Shown here: one piece after another, positions 49,430-60,728 of the stretch
Layout: every line of letters begins with the position of its first letter
Numbering within the stretch: position 1 is the first letter of the stretch
Assembly: GCF_001632365.1 (NCBI RefSeq)
Contig: NW_024468520.1
Location: 535,875 to 599,874, forward strand
Length of the DNA: 64,000 nucleotides
Direction: 5' to 3'
Source: Laetiporus sulphureus 93-53
Lineage: Eukaryota > Basidiomycota > Agaricomycetes > Polyporales > Laetiporaceae
Notes under the pieces: generated by a model
The model's input: only the letters and a program-made list of their open reading frames with translations
The model's database searches: none
What the model was told of the DNA's origin: nothing
Program-made: the position numbers and the translations under genes

Positions 49430-51545
49430 TCGCGATCCTGTTGATCGTTGCGATCCGTTTCTTGACGTCTCAGCTGGAAGTCAGCGGACGCAAGTTGCGA
49501 CTTGCTCCTGGACCCAGCTCGCTCCCAATTGTGGGAAACCTGTTCCAACTGCCCGCGATCTTCAAGGAAAGGACTTTGGCAGAATGGGCGAAGCAATACG
49601 GTATGCGCAGGGTCATCCTCATGCATTCAATATATCGACGAGTGGGATAGGGGATGTCATCTGTGTCCGATTTCTCAGGGCGCCAGTAATTATACTGAAC
49701 ACGTTGGGAGCTGCTCAGGACCTCCTGGACAAGAGGAGTTCGAAGTACTCCGATCGTCCTCAAATCACCATTGTTTCTGACACGTAAATGTCTATTCCCT
49801 TTTGTTGTCTACTGACGACTTACCTTGAGATCAAATAGGGCAGGATGGGATCGGGATGCCCTACGACGACCGTTTCCGCAGATATCGGAAGTGGATGCAC
49901 GACGCACTTGGCACAAAGGCTGGACTCAAGATTCTCGTTCCGACGCAGCAGAGAGAAGCATACAACCTGATATCCGGACTTTGCGAGAAGCCCCAGGCTT
50001 TGCAGCTCCACATCAACCGGTCAGCGCTCAGTTCCGTTGAAGGCATGGATAGTGTTGAGACGGCTTCTTCGGATTCGCAACAGGACTGCTGGTGGAGATG
50101 GGATACGGGCACACTATCACGACGCTGGACGACGCGTGCGTCCACCTCGCTGACTGAGCCTTGGGCGAGATCGTCGAGGGCGGATATCCCGGCCTCATGT
50201 TTGTCGACTCCATCCCGATGAAGTATTGGGAGATTCTATTTCGTTCAGTTACACCGACAGAGTCCTCATCGCGTACCGCTTCAGTGAAACATCTCCCCAT
50301 GAAAAGGTTCCTGGGACCTGTAGGCTGTTTCCTTCGTAAATCACGCCTGATCGTCGCTGCGGCTCAGATGATGCTAGATACTCCGTTCGAAATGGTCAAA
50401 CAGGCCATGGTACGCGGTGTCATTTTTCCTGACTATTCAAAGGAAAGTAACTTTTCGCAGGCAGCAGGTACCGCCAGCCCTTCGCTGACATCTTCTGTGC
50501 TTGCAGAGATGCAGAGCCAAGGGAAGGTGATGGAACAAGATGAGAGCGACATCAATGGCGCTGCCGGAGTGCTCTATGCAGCCGGCACAGAAACCGTGAG
50601 CATCATTTTATTGAGTTTTTGTTTTCGAAGTTTGTGCACCATCGTTGCCACTCAGACGATCTCGACCTACAGAAAGGCTCAGGAAGAGATGGATAGGGTC
50701 ATCGGGTGTGGATGTCTTCCCGAGCTTGATGACCGGGCGTAGCTGCCATATCTCGGCTGTATCTTGAAGGAAGTATATCGGTCAGTACATCACAACTGTT
50801 GCTGTACTCCTACTATTCACTTGTGAGATCTCAGATGGGGATGTCCAGCCCCTCTTGGTCAGTAGTCCCGGTTGTCACGCCTCTTATATCGCTCATTCAA
50901 GAGTCATACAGGATTGGTGCACAGACTCATGTCCGACGATGAGTACCGCGGATATGACATAGATGAGGGCTCGACAGTGCTCCCAAACATCTAGTGCGAA
51001 TCTATTCCTCGAGCCACGTGTGTAGTTGCTTACATCGATCGATAGAGCTACGACCAGAGATGAGCGTTGTTACCCGGAACCGGAATCGTTCCGCCCGGAG
51101 CGCTTCTTGAATGCTAACAATTCCGAAGTACCGGATCCATGCAACACGGTCTTCGGGTCCGGACGGCGGTGAGTGTCAACCTGCTTCGCGCTAAAGTTCA
51201 AGGCTGAAGAACGCACCTCGAACCAGCATCTGCCCTGGCCGCCTGATGGCAGACGATACCTTGTGGCTTGCTATGGCAAATGTCGTAGCCACGCTGAAGA
51301 TCGAGAAGGTCGTAGGGCCTGGTGGTGAGAAGATCACGCCCGAGGCAGATTGGACTTCTGGGTTCATCAAGTATGTTGCTTTGACTAGGACGTGAACCTG
51401 CTGCTGACCCACACTCTCAGCCAACCAATCGACTTGAAATGCGATGTTCGCGCGAGGTCGCAGGAAAGCTTGGATTTGATTCATCAGATGAGCGCGCACA
51501 TCGTGAACGAGGAAGTCTTGTACGCGTCAGGTCTTCAATACGTTT
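49430..51545 (+). pseudogene. Cytochrome P450, broken
   Basis: The order of motifs is complete: N-terminal membrane segment (TVAILLIVAIRF), proline hinge APGPSSLPIVGNL, GMPYDDRFRRYRKWMHDALG, I-helix region AAGVLYAAGTETV, K-helix ExxR in LKEVYRWG, PERF motif SFRPERFLN, and haem loop FGSGRR|ICPG split by an intron with the Cys ligand in ICPG. Fungal P450s are ER-bound monooxygenases, often of secondary or xenobiotic metabolism. It is disabled by an early frame break near the start, a TGA at 50155 (where CGA, Arg fits), a TAG at 50740, a TAG at 50992 (where TGG, Trp fits) and intron-like disorder around 50290-50480. The last exon ends around VNEEVL near 51520. The 3' half is the better kept. A family number cannot be assigned from motifs. 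Confidence 0.85.
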
Positions 51546-51644
51546 TCGTATGACTATCCTAATCTGATGGAATGACAATGATGATGGCGATTTCCATTCT
51601 GAACAGCATGTGGGGCTGATACCCCACGGAAATGTTCATATTGT

Positions 51645-53450
51645 CCAGTTATGCATCAGTCCTGCTGCGTTTCAGAATATGCTTCTCAAGTGGACGCCCG
51701 AGCGCATACCAAAAACTAGCGCGTGGCTTGTTTTCGAGCGTCTACGAATGGCAGCGATCAAAGTCGCAGTCTTTGATAGATGAGGCAAATTCCCCTTTAA
51801 TACCGGCGAACCGACTGCGATGGAGCCGCACGAACCTTCATCGCCTCATCCAGAAAAACGATTTGGCTGGTAGGGTCTCGTTTTAGCTTGAGAACGGTCT
51901 CAAGAGCATAGACCTGGACGTGATGAGAAGTGTGGCTCGATACACGCGCGCCGAGAAGCACCCTTGCGCGTAATGATACATGAGGACCTACTTTGATACA
52001 GCAGCTTGTCATTTCTTCTACGAGGTTCTCCAGGCTAGCCCAGAGAGCAGCAGCGTATTGAGGGGCCGTAAGTCCGTCCGCACACGGGACTTGTATGTTA
52101 GCCCCTGAGACGTCACATTAGACTCTGCGAAGACTGACAATCATAATATGCTACAGGCACCAAGAGGAGAACACAGAAAGAGGGGCGTGCCTTTTGCGAG
52201 GACATCTTTAGAAATACGCGATATGTCAAACGCGTACCGGAATCTACTCTCAACTGCATCTGCCAGATCATTGATGAGCTCCTGCACCAAAATTGGCAGA
52301 AAACGAAGGTTGTGTGCGGTTTAAAGCGAGGATGCGAGAAGAGACTGATTCTAGTCGGATAGAGTTCTTTCAGTTCTCATTAGACAAGGAACAATCGCAA
52401 ACACCTACGAATTCCGCGAGTCCTGTCATAACCATCACTTCCATATCTGCCATTGCACGTGCTCTGACGGCTTCAATGTATGGCAGATGAGCAGCCACGG
52501 CCTTCACGCAACCCAGAGGTATCGTATGGCCCCGATCCTCCGATGTATTATCATCTGGGCTGCCCCGCGGGTGAAAGTCTGACGATGAGCTTCCAAAAAG
52601 AGAAGCTGATGTAAATATATTTAGGGGACAGGCGTGTCAGAACCTCGACAGGCTATTCCAAATAAAATGTGAATGTACTGACTCAGTTCAGCAATCGTCA
52701 ATGCAGCCTTTGCTATGGTCCGCTCCTTCTCGTCCTCTCCTTCTCCAACAGATGTCAACTCAGTAGGCTGTATAAGGGCGAGCGGTGACTCGTTCGGTTT
52801 GGACTGGTCCTTCTTGGATATGGCGGTTGATGTCTCCGTATCAGCAGATTCTCCCTTGTTCATATCTGCTAGCTGTACTTCCAACCGTCGAGTTAAAATC
52901 ACAAAGCGCGACATGCGGCGCAGGATGTCTGATGCTTGCTGAATGCGTCCAAGTTTGGAAACATTGTTTTGGAGCGATTGAAACAGCAACCGGATCTTGG
53001 TTCTCAATCTGAATGATGCTAGATAGGATAAACTGCATCCACGGAGCCCAAGATAGCATTGGACTCATTTTCGTACGATGAATCGAGCTCATCGAGCCCA
53101 TTCTGAACTGATGAGAGCGAAGCCTCGAGCTCAGTCACTCCGGCCGCTTGCACCAGCAGCTCCTCATGATGTGTAGTGACCTGGGAGCGTTGTGGTCTGA
53201 TATTGCACACATGAGAAGACTTCCATGACCACATAGCACTTACCATATTCTTCAGCTGCTTCTCAATGTCCTCAGTAGAGAAGTTCAGCTTCGATATGGC
53301 GACTGAGACGTCCTCGTGTGCTGCTTCCAGGCTGGAGCCCTTGCCTGCTTTGGACTTCCCAGCCTCTCCGGCTAGAATGGCATTCGCGTAATCGTCTGGA
53401 TCGAACTCGGGACGCGCGAAGACGGCATGGTCTGCACGCTGGTAAGTCAT
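51645..53450 (-). pseudogene. COG5: COG5 (conserved oligomeric Golgi complex subunit 5), 3'-truncated
   Basis: From an ATG at 53448-53450: ARPEFDPDDYANAILAGE, EDVSVAISKLNF, VTTHHEELLVQAAGVTELEA, LGRIQQASDILRRMSRFVIL, VKAVAAHLPYIEAV, NQSLLASSL, FDISRISKDVLAKG, LENLVEEMTSCCIK and VYALETVLKLKRDP follow in family order through several well-bordered introns. The trail ends at FWYALGRPLEKH near 51660. COG5 is a subunit of the Golgi tether complex for retrograde vesicle traffic. A TAA interrupts SSL-TAHNLR near 52322 (CAA, Gln fits). The last half of the usual roughly 800-residue protein is missing, and the point of loss lies only about 100 bp from the 3' end of the convergent P450 remnant. Identification rests on many consecutive matches and is secure. 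Confidence 0.85.
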
Positions 53451-55743
53451 GAGTGCATTCGACCGCTGACTGGACTTACGCGGGCATACCGGACATGCCG
53501 GACTGTATGATGTACTTATAAATGTAGCATCAATACAGTCCAGTCTACAGCCCTACAGGAGGTGAGCTTGTGCGACGTGAGACTGTCGTGTAAGGTTGCA
53601 GTCAACGTTGGGGTACGGATGGGCGCTTGTTGAATTGAGCGTCATATACGCGCCACGTGCACCGCGCCCTGATCTGAATGTGCATCTTCCGATGTGTCTG
53701 TCGAGCGTTGTCACACCCAGCTTCTGGCAACAGTATGTCTTGTATATACAGAATCGCGAACTTTAGGGATTGCCTGATGCTCTACGATGTCTCGATACGT
53801 TATGGAAACTTGAACCTAGCCGCATCTCTGGAAGCGGGAACTTCACATCGTGGTTCCACTCGCATATTCTGTACCTCTGTGCAAATTGTTACATGGCTAC
53901 ATGCATTTGATATTGTCACCGTAATGGCAATGCTGCCGTCCAAATACCCGAAATTCTGGGAGGTTTGCAATGGGGTCAAAAATCGACCAAAGGCTATCGG
54001 GCAACAGGCATGCTTTCTACCGTTTTCGCGAGCAATACACAGAATGCACTAAGTGTATCTTTGGATGCTCGTTATCTGCCACTCTGCGACCCTAATTTTG
54101 TTGTGGATGGACGGCCCCCGTGCCACTGATACCGCGGTGCACGATGATGCGATGCAATGGTAAGCTGCGGCCAACCCTCGGTGTCTTACTCATGTTCTTC
54201 TCGCAGCGCCACATCCACAGGCATGAAATCCTTACATTGTCTCCTTCGCAAGGAGTTTTCCACTAGGAAGGGACCACTGACGCGCGCGATGCATCGTGAT
54301 TCCTCTGCATGGACTTGCTTATGCACATATGATATCATAAACAAGTGCGCAGTCCTCACTCGTCTACGAATCATGATCCAGACTACGCTCTACTACGCTA
54401 ACAATCCACTATTGTGGACAGTCTCGTAAGCTTTGCGAGATATCATAGGGTTCTGGTGACATTGCCGGTAAGCGCCCCCCACACGAACGTGCTTGACACC
54501 TCGGATACCCGTCGGCGGTCGGTATCCAGGCACACGCTGGTCCCGACGTTCAAAGTCCATGCCACATATGGTGCATATGGTGCACTCGCCTACTGATACT
54601 CTTCGATGCCGCGTCAAGCAGCTTCGAAACCACCTTTTGACGCCTCGCAAAACTCACACCCGCAGCCCTCGGCCATGCAATGGTCTACAAATGCATCCGT
54701 CGAAATCGTAGCAATGATCTGCTGGTTGCGTCCTTTGGCGCGTCAAAATGATGGCCTAAATGGCGATAACTGATGTTGAAAGTTGATGCGGACGCCGTGC
54801 CTTGCCTGACCGGTCGACCGGCTGTGATTCGCGGCCGACGTGAAATTGGACGACTGTCTGCGGTGTATGGTCAGTCGTAAACATTACATACGTGCAGTCT
54901 TGTTCTTTTGCACAACGAGGAATACAAAAAGACCGTTTCTGCACAGAATCATAAAAGTATCCCGATTGACAGAATGATCATAAACTGGGTTTAATCGGGT
55001 CAGTCTCGTTGCCACATGGTCGACGATAGCCTTGGAGGCTGGCATGACGATTGTGCTCACATGTTCGTTCGCAAGACACCTTCGTTCGCAAGACACTTTT
55101 TCTATCCGCAAGAAGTTTGACTGGCGTTCGAGCGTCAAGCACCTAAGTAATCCCAGGATCGCGCGCCTACAGCGCCTCGGACCCGTAGTGGACTCCAAGT
55201 GGAAGCATCCTGCCTCTCTTCCCGTACCGCTTACATGCCATCCGACGATCTCTCCTTCTCCTCGTGAACTCCGTCATTTCGAAGTCTGCCATTGCAATGC
55301 AGCTGGAACTGTGCCACAATCGTATCTGTGCACGTGACATGCACAGCCACCTAGTATCAATTCGTACCGGCCTCAACCATCTTGTACGTAAGGCTCACCC
55401 CGTAAGTGCAGCCTGTCGCACTGACAGCGGAGTCACAAGGCTGTTGGGAGCGGACTGGACTACTATCGTGCCCATGCGGCATATGATGATCCGTGCGTGT
55501 GCACTCCGCTCTGCAATCCATATCAAATTGTTCGACTCAGCACCACATGCTTTGGCGTGATTGCAGCAACTTCTACCAGTCCATCATTGGTCGGCTGCGC
55601 ATAACCTGGGGTGCAAGTTTTCACGAGACACCGTCAAATTTACGGAGGGCTGGTGAGCGGCTTGACATTTACATTGACGGCCTTCCGTCCCTGATTCGAG
55701 CGCATCCAGGTCAACGTCAGGTGCTTCCAATAGACCTCGGCAG
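53451..55743. other. No recognised gene
   Basis: About 2.3 kb with short frames only. It contains the small tandem repeat listed separately. The N-terminal exon of the DUF3759-like gene should lie at its right end but was not identified. Confidence 0.4.
55064..55097 (+). repeat. 17-bp tandem duplication
   Basis: TTCGTTCGCAAGACACC at 55064-55080 is repeated with one change at 55081-55097. Confidence 0.8.
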
Positions 55744-56532
55744 CGCAGCGGGCGTATGAGGCATATCGCTATTGGAAGTACCATCATCCCTTGTACGAGC
55801 CTCTTGGCGGGAGCCCTGAGATGGAACGAGAGGCGATGATCGCTATGACCGTTGCGGAAGGCATGTGCCCCCTTTCACCTTCCGCCAAGGCGTTCTCACC
55901 CAAAACCACATACAGCCACCCATCTATGGCAGTACACTGGGCGGTTCTTTGACCAGATCGGCCTAAGAGAAGCCTCGAAAGTCGCAGCGGCAACTGCTGA
56001 GCGTATCGCAGACAGGGTGCGTCCGCTTCTCTTTTATCTTTTATCAGGGCATGGGCCCCATGGTAACATCACACCACGTGATGCGCTCGATCAGGTTCTT
56101 GATATTGGCAGCTACTACGGAGAAACCAGATCCTATCATTCGTGGAGGTCGGAGGTGTCTCTTGCGAACCCCTACATCAGCGGTGCGGGCATGATATCAC
56201 CATACAGTGGTGCATCACCACTTCCTGGAAGCTATGGAGTAGTGCCAGGATCATACTATGCACCAGTAGCCGTGTACGGAGGATACGCAGCATACCCGTC
56301 GGCCGCCGTTTACCCCGCCGCCGGCTCATACTCCGCATTTCCTGGCGCATATACTGCCACTGTCTACGCAATGAATGGCATCATTCCGCAATATTACGGC
56401 ACCGGATACATGCATGGAAGGTACTACGGTGCTGAGTACCCAGCAACTGCAGGGTCAACCATAATACTCAGGCAACCGGGCCATCATCATCATCATTACT
56501 ATCATCGGCCTCACAGCGCGGTTGGATTTTGA
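55744..56532 (+). CDS. DUF3759 (CipC-like) protein with Tyr/Gly/His-rich tail, 5' end not found
   Basis: Exon 55744-55860 (RAYEAYRYWKYHHPLYEPLG, EREAMIAMTVAE) splices to 55916 onward (THLWQYTGRFFDQIGLREAS, KVAAATAERIADR), the helical pattern of DUF3759/CipC-like proteins, a stress- or antibiotic-responsive fungal family of unknown action. The intron 55861-55915 begins GCATGT and ends TACAG, so it is a GC-AG intron or a mutated donor. After the domain a low-complexity tail follows (VAVYGGYAAYPSAAVYPAAG, HHHHHYYHRP), ending at a TGA at 56530. A further short intron starting GTGCGT after about 56016 is possible. The N-terminal exon was not found upstream; the plus-strand sequence before 55744 only shows an acceptor (GGCAG). 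The protein is therefore partial as seen. Confidence 0.6.
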
Positions 56533-56973
56533 GCGCCACGGCCATCAGAAAGAACGTGTGCGAATTGAGTGGAGGCACAATTTGTGTAGCATGCAAGGCA
56601 CCTCATGATTCCCTGGAAAGTTTGTTTCGCCATCTTCTTTACTTTGACCCAGATCACTATGACTGACGACTGAGCCTGGTACGACCTAAGTCAGTCTTGA
56701 TGCGTTTCCTCTCGGGTCAATCCTAATTGCTCCCACCAGTCCGTCTGACCCTGAGAACTTTGATGCTTGAAATTTCAACATCGACTCAAGATTCCTGTAA
56801 AAGAATGTCTGGCAGTCATGCCTCCACAGTACTAAAAGGGCCTGACAAACTCACGCTTCGTTGACTCAATGTCGTAATCCTTGACACTTAAACCTTGACG
56901 GTGACCCTACAATCCGTCTACAAAACTACATAGATCGGTCCTTCTTACGCCGAACCACATCCATACTCGCATC
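56533..56973. other. Intergenic
   Basis: About 0.44 kb between two plus-strand genes; presumably terminator of one and promoter of the next. Nothing specific seen. Confidence 0.4.
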
Positions 56974-58961
56974 ATGGGCGTGCAAGGATTATGGCAGGTG
57001 AGTCTCACAGAAGAATTTACCAGACTTTGATATAGATGTCCTGTCATGCAGATCTTGCACAAGGTGGGGCAGTCGCGTTCGTTAACACACCTCGCTGTTG
57101 TGGATGGCTTTGAAGGAAATCAGTCCGGAAGGCGAGCCTACCGCGTAGGTATTGATGCAAGTATATGGTTTTATCATGTTGGCCATGTCAAGGGTGGAAA
57201 GAACCCTGAACTACGCACATTGTTCTTCCGCTTGCGACGTCTAGCAGAACTTCCTCTGATTCCCCTCTTTGTGTTGGATGGTACCGAGCGGCCGAAGATG
57301 AAGAGGGGGAGCAGGGTAGGCAAGTCAGGCTTTCATAAGCTGACTGCCGGTCTGCAAAAGCTTCTCGAAGTCTTCGGAATGGAATGGCGGATCGTGAGTG
57401 TCTGACATCGAATTCCTGTAACTAAGCTGATGTTCTATCCCAGGCACGAGGAGAGGCTGAAGCCGAGCTGGCATACCTCAATCAGATTGGGGTGATAGAT
57501 GCTGTCATGACTGACGACGTAGACACCCTCATTTTTGGTGCTCAGACGATCATAAGGAAGTGTGTCCATTCCCCACCTGGACATTGCCTGAGACTGAAAT
57601 TCATCTGCACGCAGTCCCAATCTCAATCTACTGGGAAATAAGGCATATCCAGCGCTCAACTCAGATGGAAAGCCAAGCCAGCATCATGTCATGTTGTACA
57701 CCGCCGATCTGATTCGCACTCATCCGGATGTGTCTCTATCCAGAGGCGGGTTGATACTCTTTGCCCTTTTGTCCGGAGGAGACTATGACAGTGTAAACAT
57801 TCTCGAAGCATTATACGTGACAAATCCTGATTTTGACGGACGTTTTAGGGCTTGAGAGGCTTTGGTCCTCAAATATCTCATGCGTTGGCTCGATTGGGGT
57901 TCGGTGACATGCTCCTTGATGCATATGAACAGCATGACCAGCAGGATCTGTTGCCATTCCTCACACAGTGGCGTGCAGATTTGAATACCGAGCTTAGGAC
58001 GAACGCTCACGATCTCCTGCGCTATTCCTACCCGTCCTTGCATGTACCGGACCACTTCCCAAACATGCAGCTACTGCAGAGCTACATGAATCCGCTGAAC
58101 AGTGCTAGTGGTGGCCGTCAGGGCGGAGGTACTCTACGGGATAATGCTGACCTAAATATCCCAGCGGCCGCAGCGTTTTGCGAAATTTACTTTGACGAGT
58201 GGGGCTATCGGTCTGCAATCATAAAACGATTCCGAAATCTGCTGTGGGAGGCTGCGGTGGTACATATCCTTCGACGTGCGGCACTGGAGGCCGACGAAAA
58301 GGAGAAGGAAAAAAAACTTAAAGCTGGTCAGGCTGATGTTACCATCAAAGGCCCCCTCACTCCCTCACGAGGTGATGCCATTGGAACACCTTCTCTTCTT
58401 GTCAACAAATACCTCAAGTCGGGTGATGTCGACTGTCGAGCTGCAGTATTCGTGAACGGAGACAACCACGCATCTCGGCGGGCCCACGAGCATGATCCAA
58501 ATCTCATCAAGAGGGTAATTGGCTCTCGCCGACATGTCTCAACGGACAACATCCTCGAATATCGAGTAGAGGTTGATCCGGCCCAGTTAGTCTCTTTGGC
58601 CCACTCGGGCATCGAGGGAAAGCATCCTGAGCCTTTCGGCAACGCCAGCGCGCACACACTCCCCGATCTACCAGACCTCATGATCCGTAGTTCTCAAGGC
58701 TCACAGCAGGGAAAACGAGCTGCCAAAAAAATGCCTCCAGACCCGCATAGCATTATGAAGATATGGATACCAGCCTCGATGATGCACCGGGTGCATCCAG
58801 AGCTTGTGGAGGACTATAACGCTGATGTGGAAGCAGAGCGGACCAAAAAGAATGTCGCCAGAAAACGAAAGCAGCAGTTCGAAGAGAATGAGGATGCGCG
58901 GGAAGCCAAGAGGACAGCAACAGAGGGAAGCCGATCTGCGAGCCGGCTCATATCCAGTTGA
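56974..58961 (+). CDS. GEN1/YEN1-type Rad2/XPG-family nuclease
   Basis: Five exons fit exactly: 56974-56997, 57052-57393, 57444-57559, 57615-57792, 57849-58961, giving 590 residues. The start MGVQGLWQ is the classic XPG N-terminus. The XPG-N part holds the metal-binding Asp in RVGIDASIWFYH and an FVLDGTERPKMKRGSR segment. The XPG-I part has GEAEAELAYLNQIGVIDAVM followed by TDDVDTLIFGA, giving the acidic cluster; GGDYDSGLRGFG begins the helix-hairpin-helix region. This order and the long basic tail (ARKRKQQFEE) fit the Holliday-junction resolvase branch (GEN1/YEN1) better than FEN1 or XPG, since no PCNA box or long spacer is seen. The enzyme would cut branched DNA in the nucleus. All catalytic residues and all splice sites are intact, unlike its neighbours. 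Convergent with the APN1 remnant. Confidence 0.88.
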
Positions 58962-59095
58962 TTGAAGAGAATTCAGAACGCAGTAATCGACGGCGAGATA
59001 TGCTTACAAGGACACCACTCACAGTCTACAATAAAACAGATGCTTTCCGCAAATGCAATTCGAGAATTGATATATGGTAGTACATATGCTCACAA

Positions 59096-59850
59096 TCAGC
59101 CATGCCCATGTCCGCCGCAGCTTTCACATACCGACTCTTCATCCTCACCGTCTTCCCCCTCTTCCTCTTCCTCCAACTTCTTCGCATTCCTCTTCCACGT
59201 CTTCCTCTTCGCGGTGCTCACCTTCCGCCCCTTTGCATTCTTTACCTTCTAAACCACTGCTGCGATCTCCGTCGTCCACCCCTCCAGGTCCGCATCCTTC
59301 CCCTTCGTGAGGGGTGAGAAACGGTTGAGGACTTGGATTTCCTTTCTCCACACGATCACATCCGAAGCGATGTTGTCGAATGGGGGTCTTGAGGATGAGC
59401 GGGATGTCCTTAGTACGCGGGTCTGAGAGGATGTGGGCAAATGTGAGGCCGAACTCACTGCTGTCGGTGCATTGTATGATCAGTCCTTGTTCTAATATGT
59501 TTACGGAGATGTTGCTATAAGGTGCAATCACGGACAGCCCGACGTTTTGGTGCCGGTCCTGTTTGCTTCCCAGAGCAGCCTTTGAGTCGTTGAGGTGCAT
59601 GCCGCGGAGGTACCGCGGGCCGACTTGGCGCTCAAACTCGGCCACTGAGATGCGCACGTCGATAGAGATACAAGTGACAGTCGCCCAGGTTGGCCACCCT
59701 CTCGTGTTGCTAGAACAAAGGCGTCGTCAATTGAGCTCGACGCTTTAGCGCAACTTACTTCCACCATCTTTCATTCTGATGTCATAGCTCTGTCTTGTCA
59801 TGAACTGTGTACACCTCGTCGCATGTCATCCACCGCAAGATAGGCCGTTT
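59096..59850 (-). pseudogene. APN1: APN1 (endonuclease IV), 3' part, broken
   Basis: Minus-strand pieces in order: YDIRMKDGG at about 59780, then AEFERQVGPRYLRGMHLNDS and LGSKQDRHQNVG, which carry metal ligands of the AP endonuclease IV family (HxNDS and DRHxNxG). Next come FAHILSDPRTKDIPLILK and WRKEIQVLNRFSPL, and a Lys/Glu-rich tail. APN1 cleaves DNA at abasic sites in base-excision repair. It is disabled by a frame slip at the run of C near 59380 (between ILKTP and FDNIASD) and a TAG after EIAAVV at 59249, beyond which the same frame continues as the basic tail. The N-terminal two thirds could not be found in 59850-60200. The window shows only 3' remains. Confidence 0.78.
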
Positions 59851-60213
59851 TCTTGAGGTGTAATGCGACTTCATAGCCAGAGAGATGCGACCGCTTCGAG
59901 GCATCTCGACCCTCAGGAGGAATGGGTCAGAAGACGTGTTCGATGTGCGACGACGGACCGCTAGAGATAGCATACAAGTACTGATGCATTTCGCGGAATA
60001 GGATAGCGATGCATATCAAATTGCAATATAGGGAGGTCGGTCAAGCGTGTACGCTGGTGATGGCTGAATATGGTCGAATGGAAGCGATTTTGAACACATA
60101 TCGGGCCTTGCAAACCCACAGGGCTCTCAGCACTCGCAACGGCGGTCCCGGGATAGTTCACTCACGGTATCACCTCGCTTGAGTTTGGAAGGCCTATCGC
60201 TTCCACGCTAAAC

Positions 60214-60660
60214 TTAGCGCGCCAGCGTACCCGCATCGTATACAATCTCGCCGTACCAGTCCACACACGAACCGCAATCCTCACCCTGCACATTCTCTCT
60301 CCGCTTCACCTGAAAATTCGTATAGTACTGGTAGAATGCTTCTATCTTCGGTGTGGCGACTGGCGTGGCGACGTGTTTGGCCTTCAATGGCAGGAGTGCA
60401 GGGGACGACGATTAAGGTTGAAGAATGAGTCTGCGTGTTGGCGCGCGTCGAAAACTTGCGACGATGGCTTGCGAGCGTTCTGTAGCTTGCACTTGCCCTT
60501 TTCGCGTACTTGCAACCAATGGCGAGTGGGACGTTGTGCAACACAACGTCGAGCAGTGGGTGAGAGGTCGGCGATTGACGCAAGCGCGCACGACTGCCAC
60601 TGACGACGCGCTCGTCCGCGTCGCGACTCGTCCTGCGTGACCATGTCGATATTTTCTTTG
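60214..60660 (-). pseudogene. Unidentified conserved 3' fragment
   Basis: A minus-strand frame ends KIEAFYQYYTNFQVKRREN followed by VQGEDCGSCVDWYGEIVYDA and GTLAR with a stop at 60214. Its look (aromatic, charged, three Cys/Trp positions) is that of a conserved protein end. Upstream, several frames share the coding-like sequence of 60400-60650, so either an intron or a frameshift lies between. I do not recognise the family. It is divergent from the cyclophilin remnant, sharing about 70 bp of upstream DNA. Confidence 0.4.
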
Positions 60661-60728
60661 GTGCGTGCAGCTGCAGGCCCCCTTGAGCTTCTAGCGGATT
60701 TCTCGTCCAGGCTCGCTCTGACGCATTC

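Noticed and set aside
51191..51499. 102-codon minus frame
   Set aside because: It is antisense to the haem-binding and C-terminal exons of the P450 remnant.
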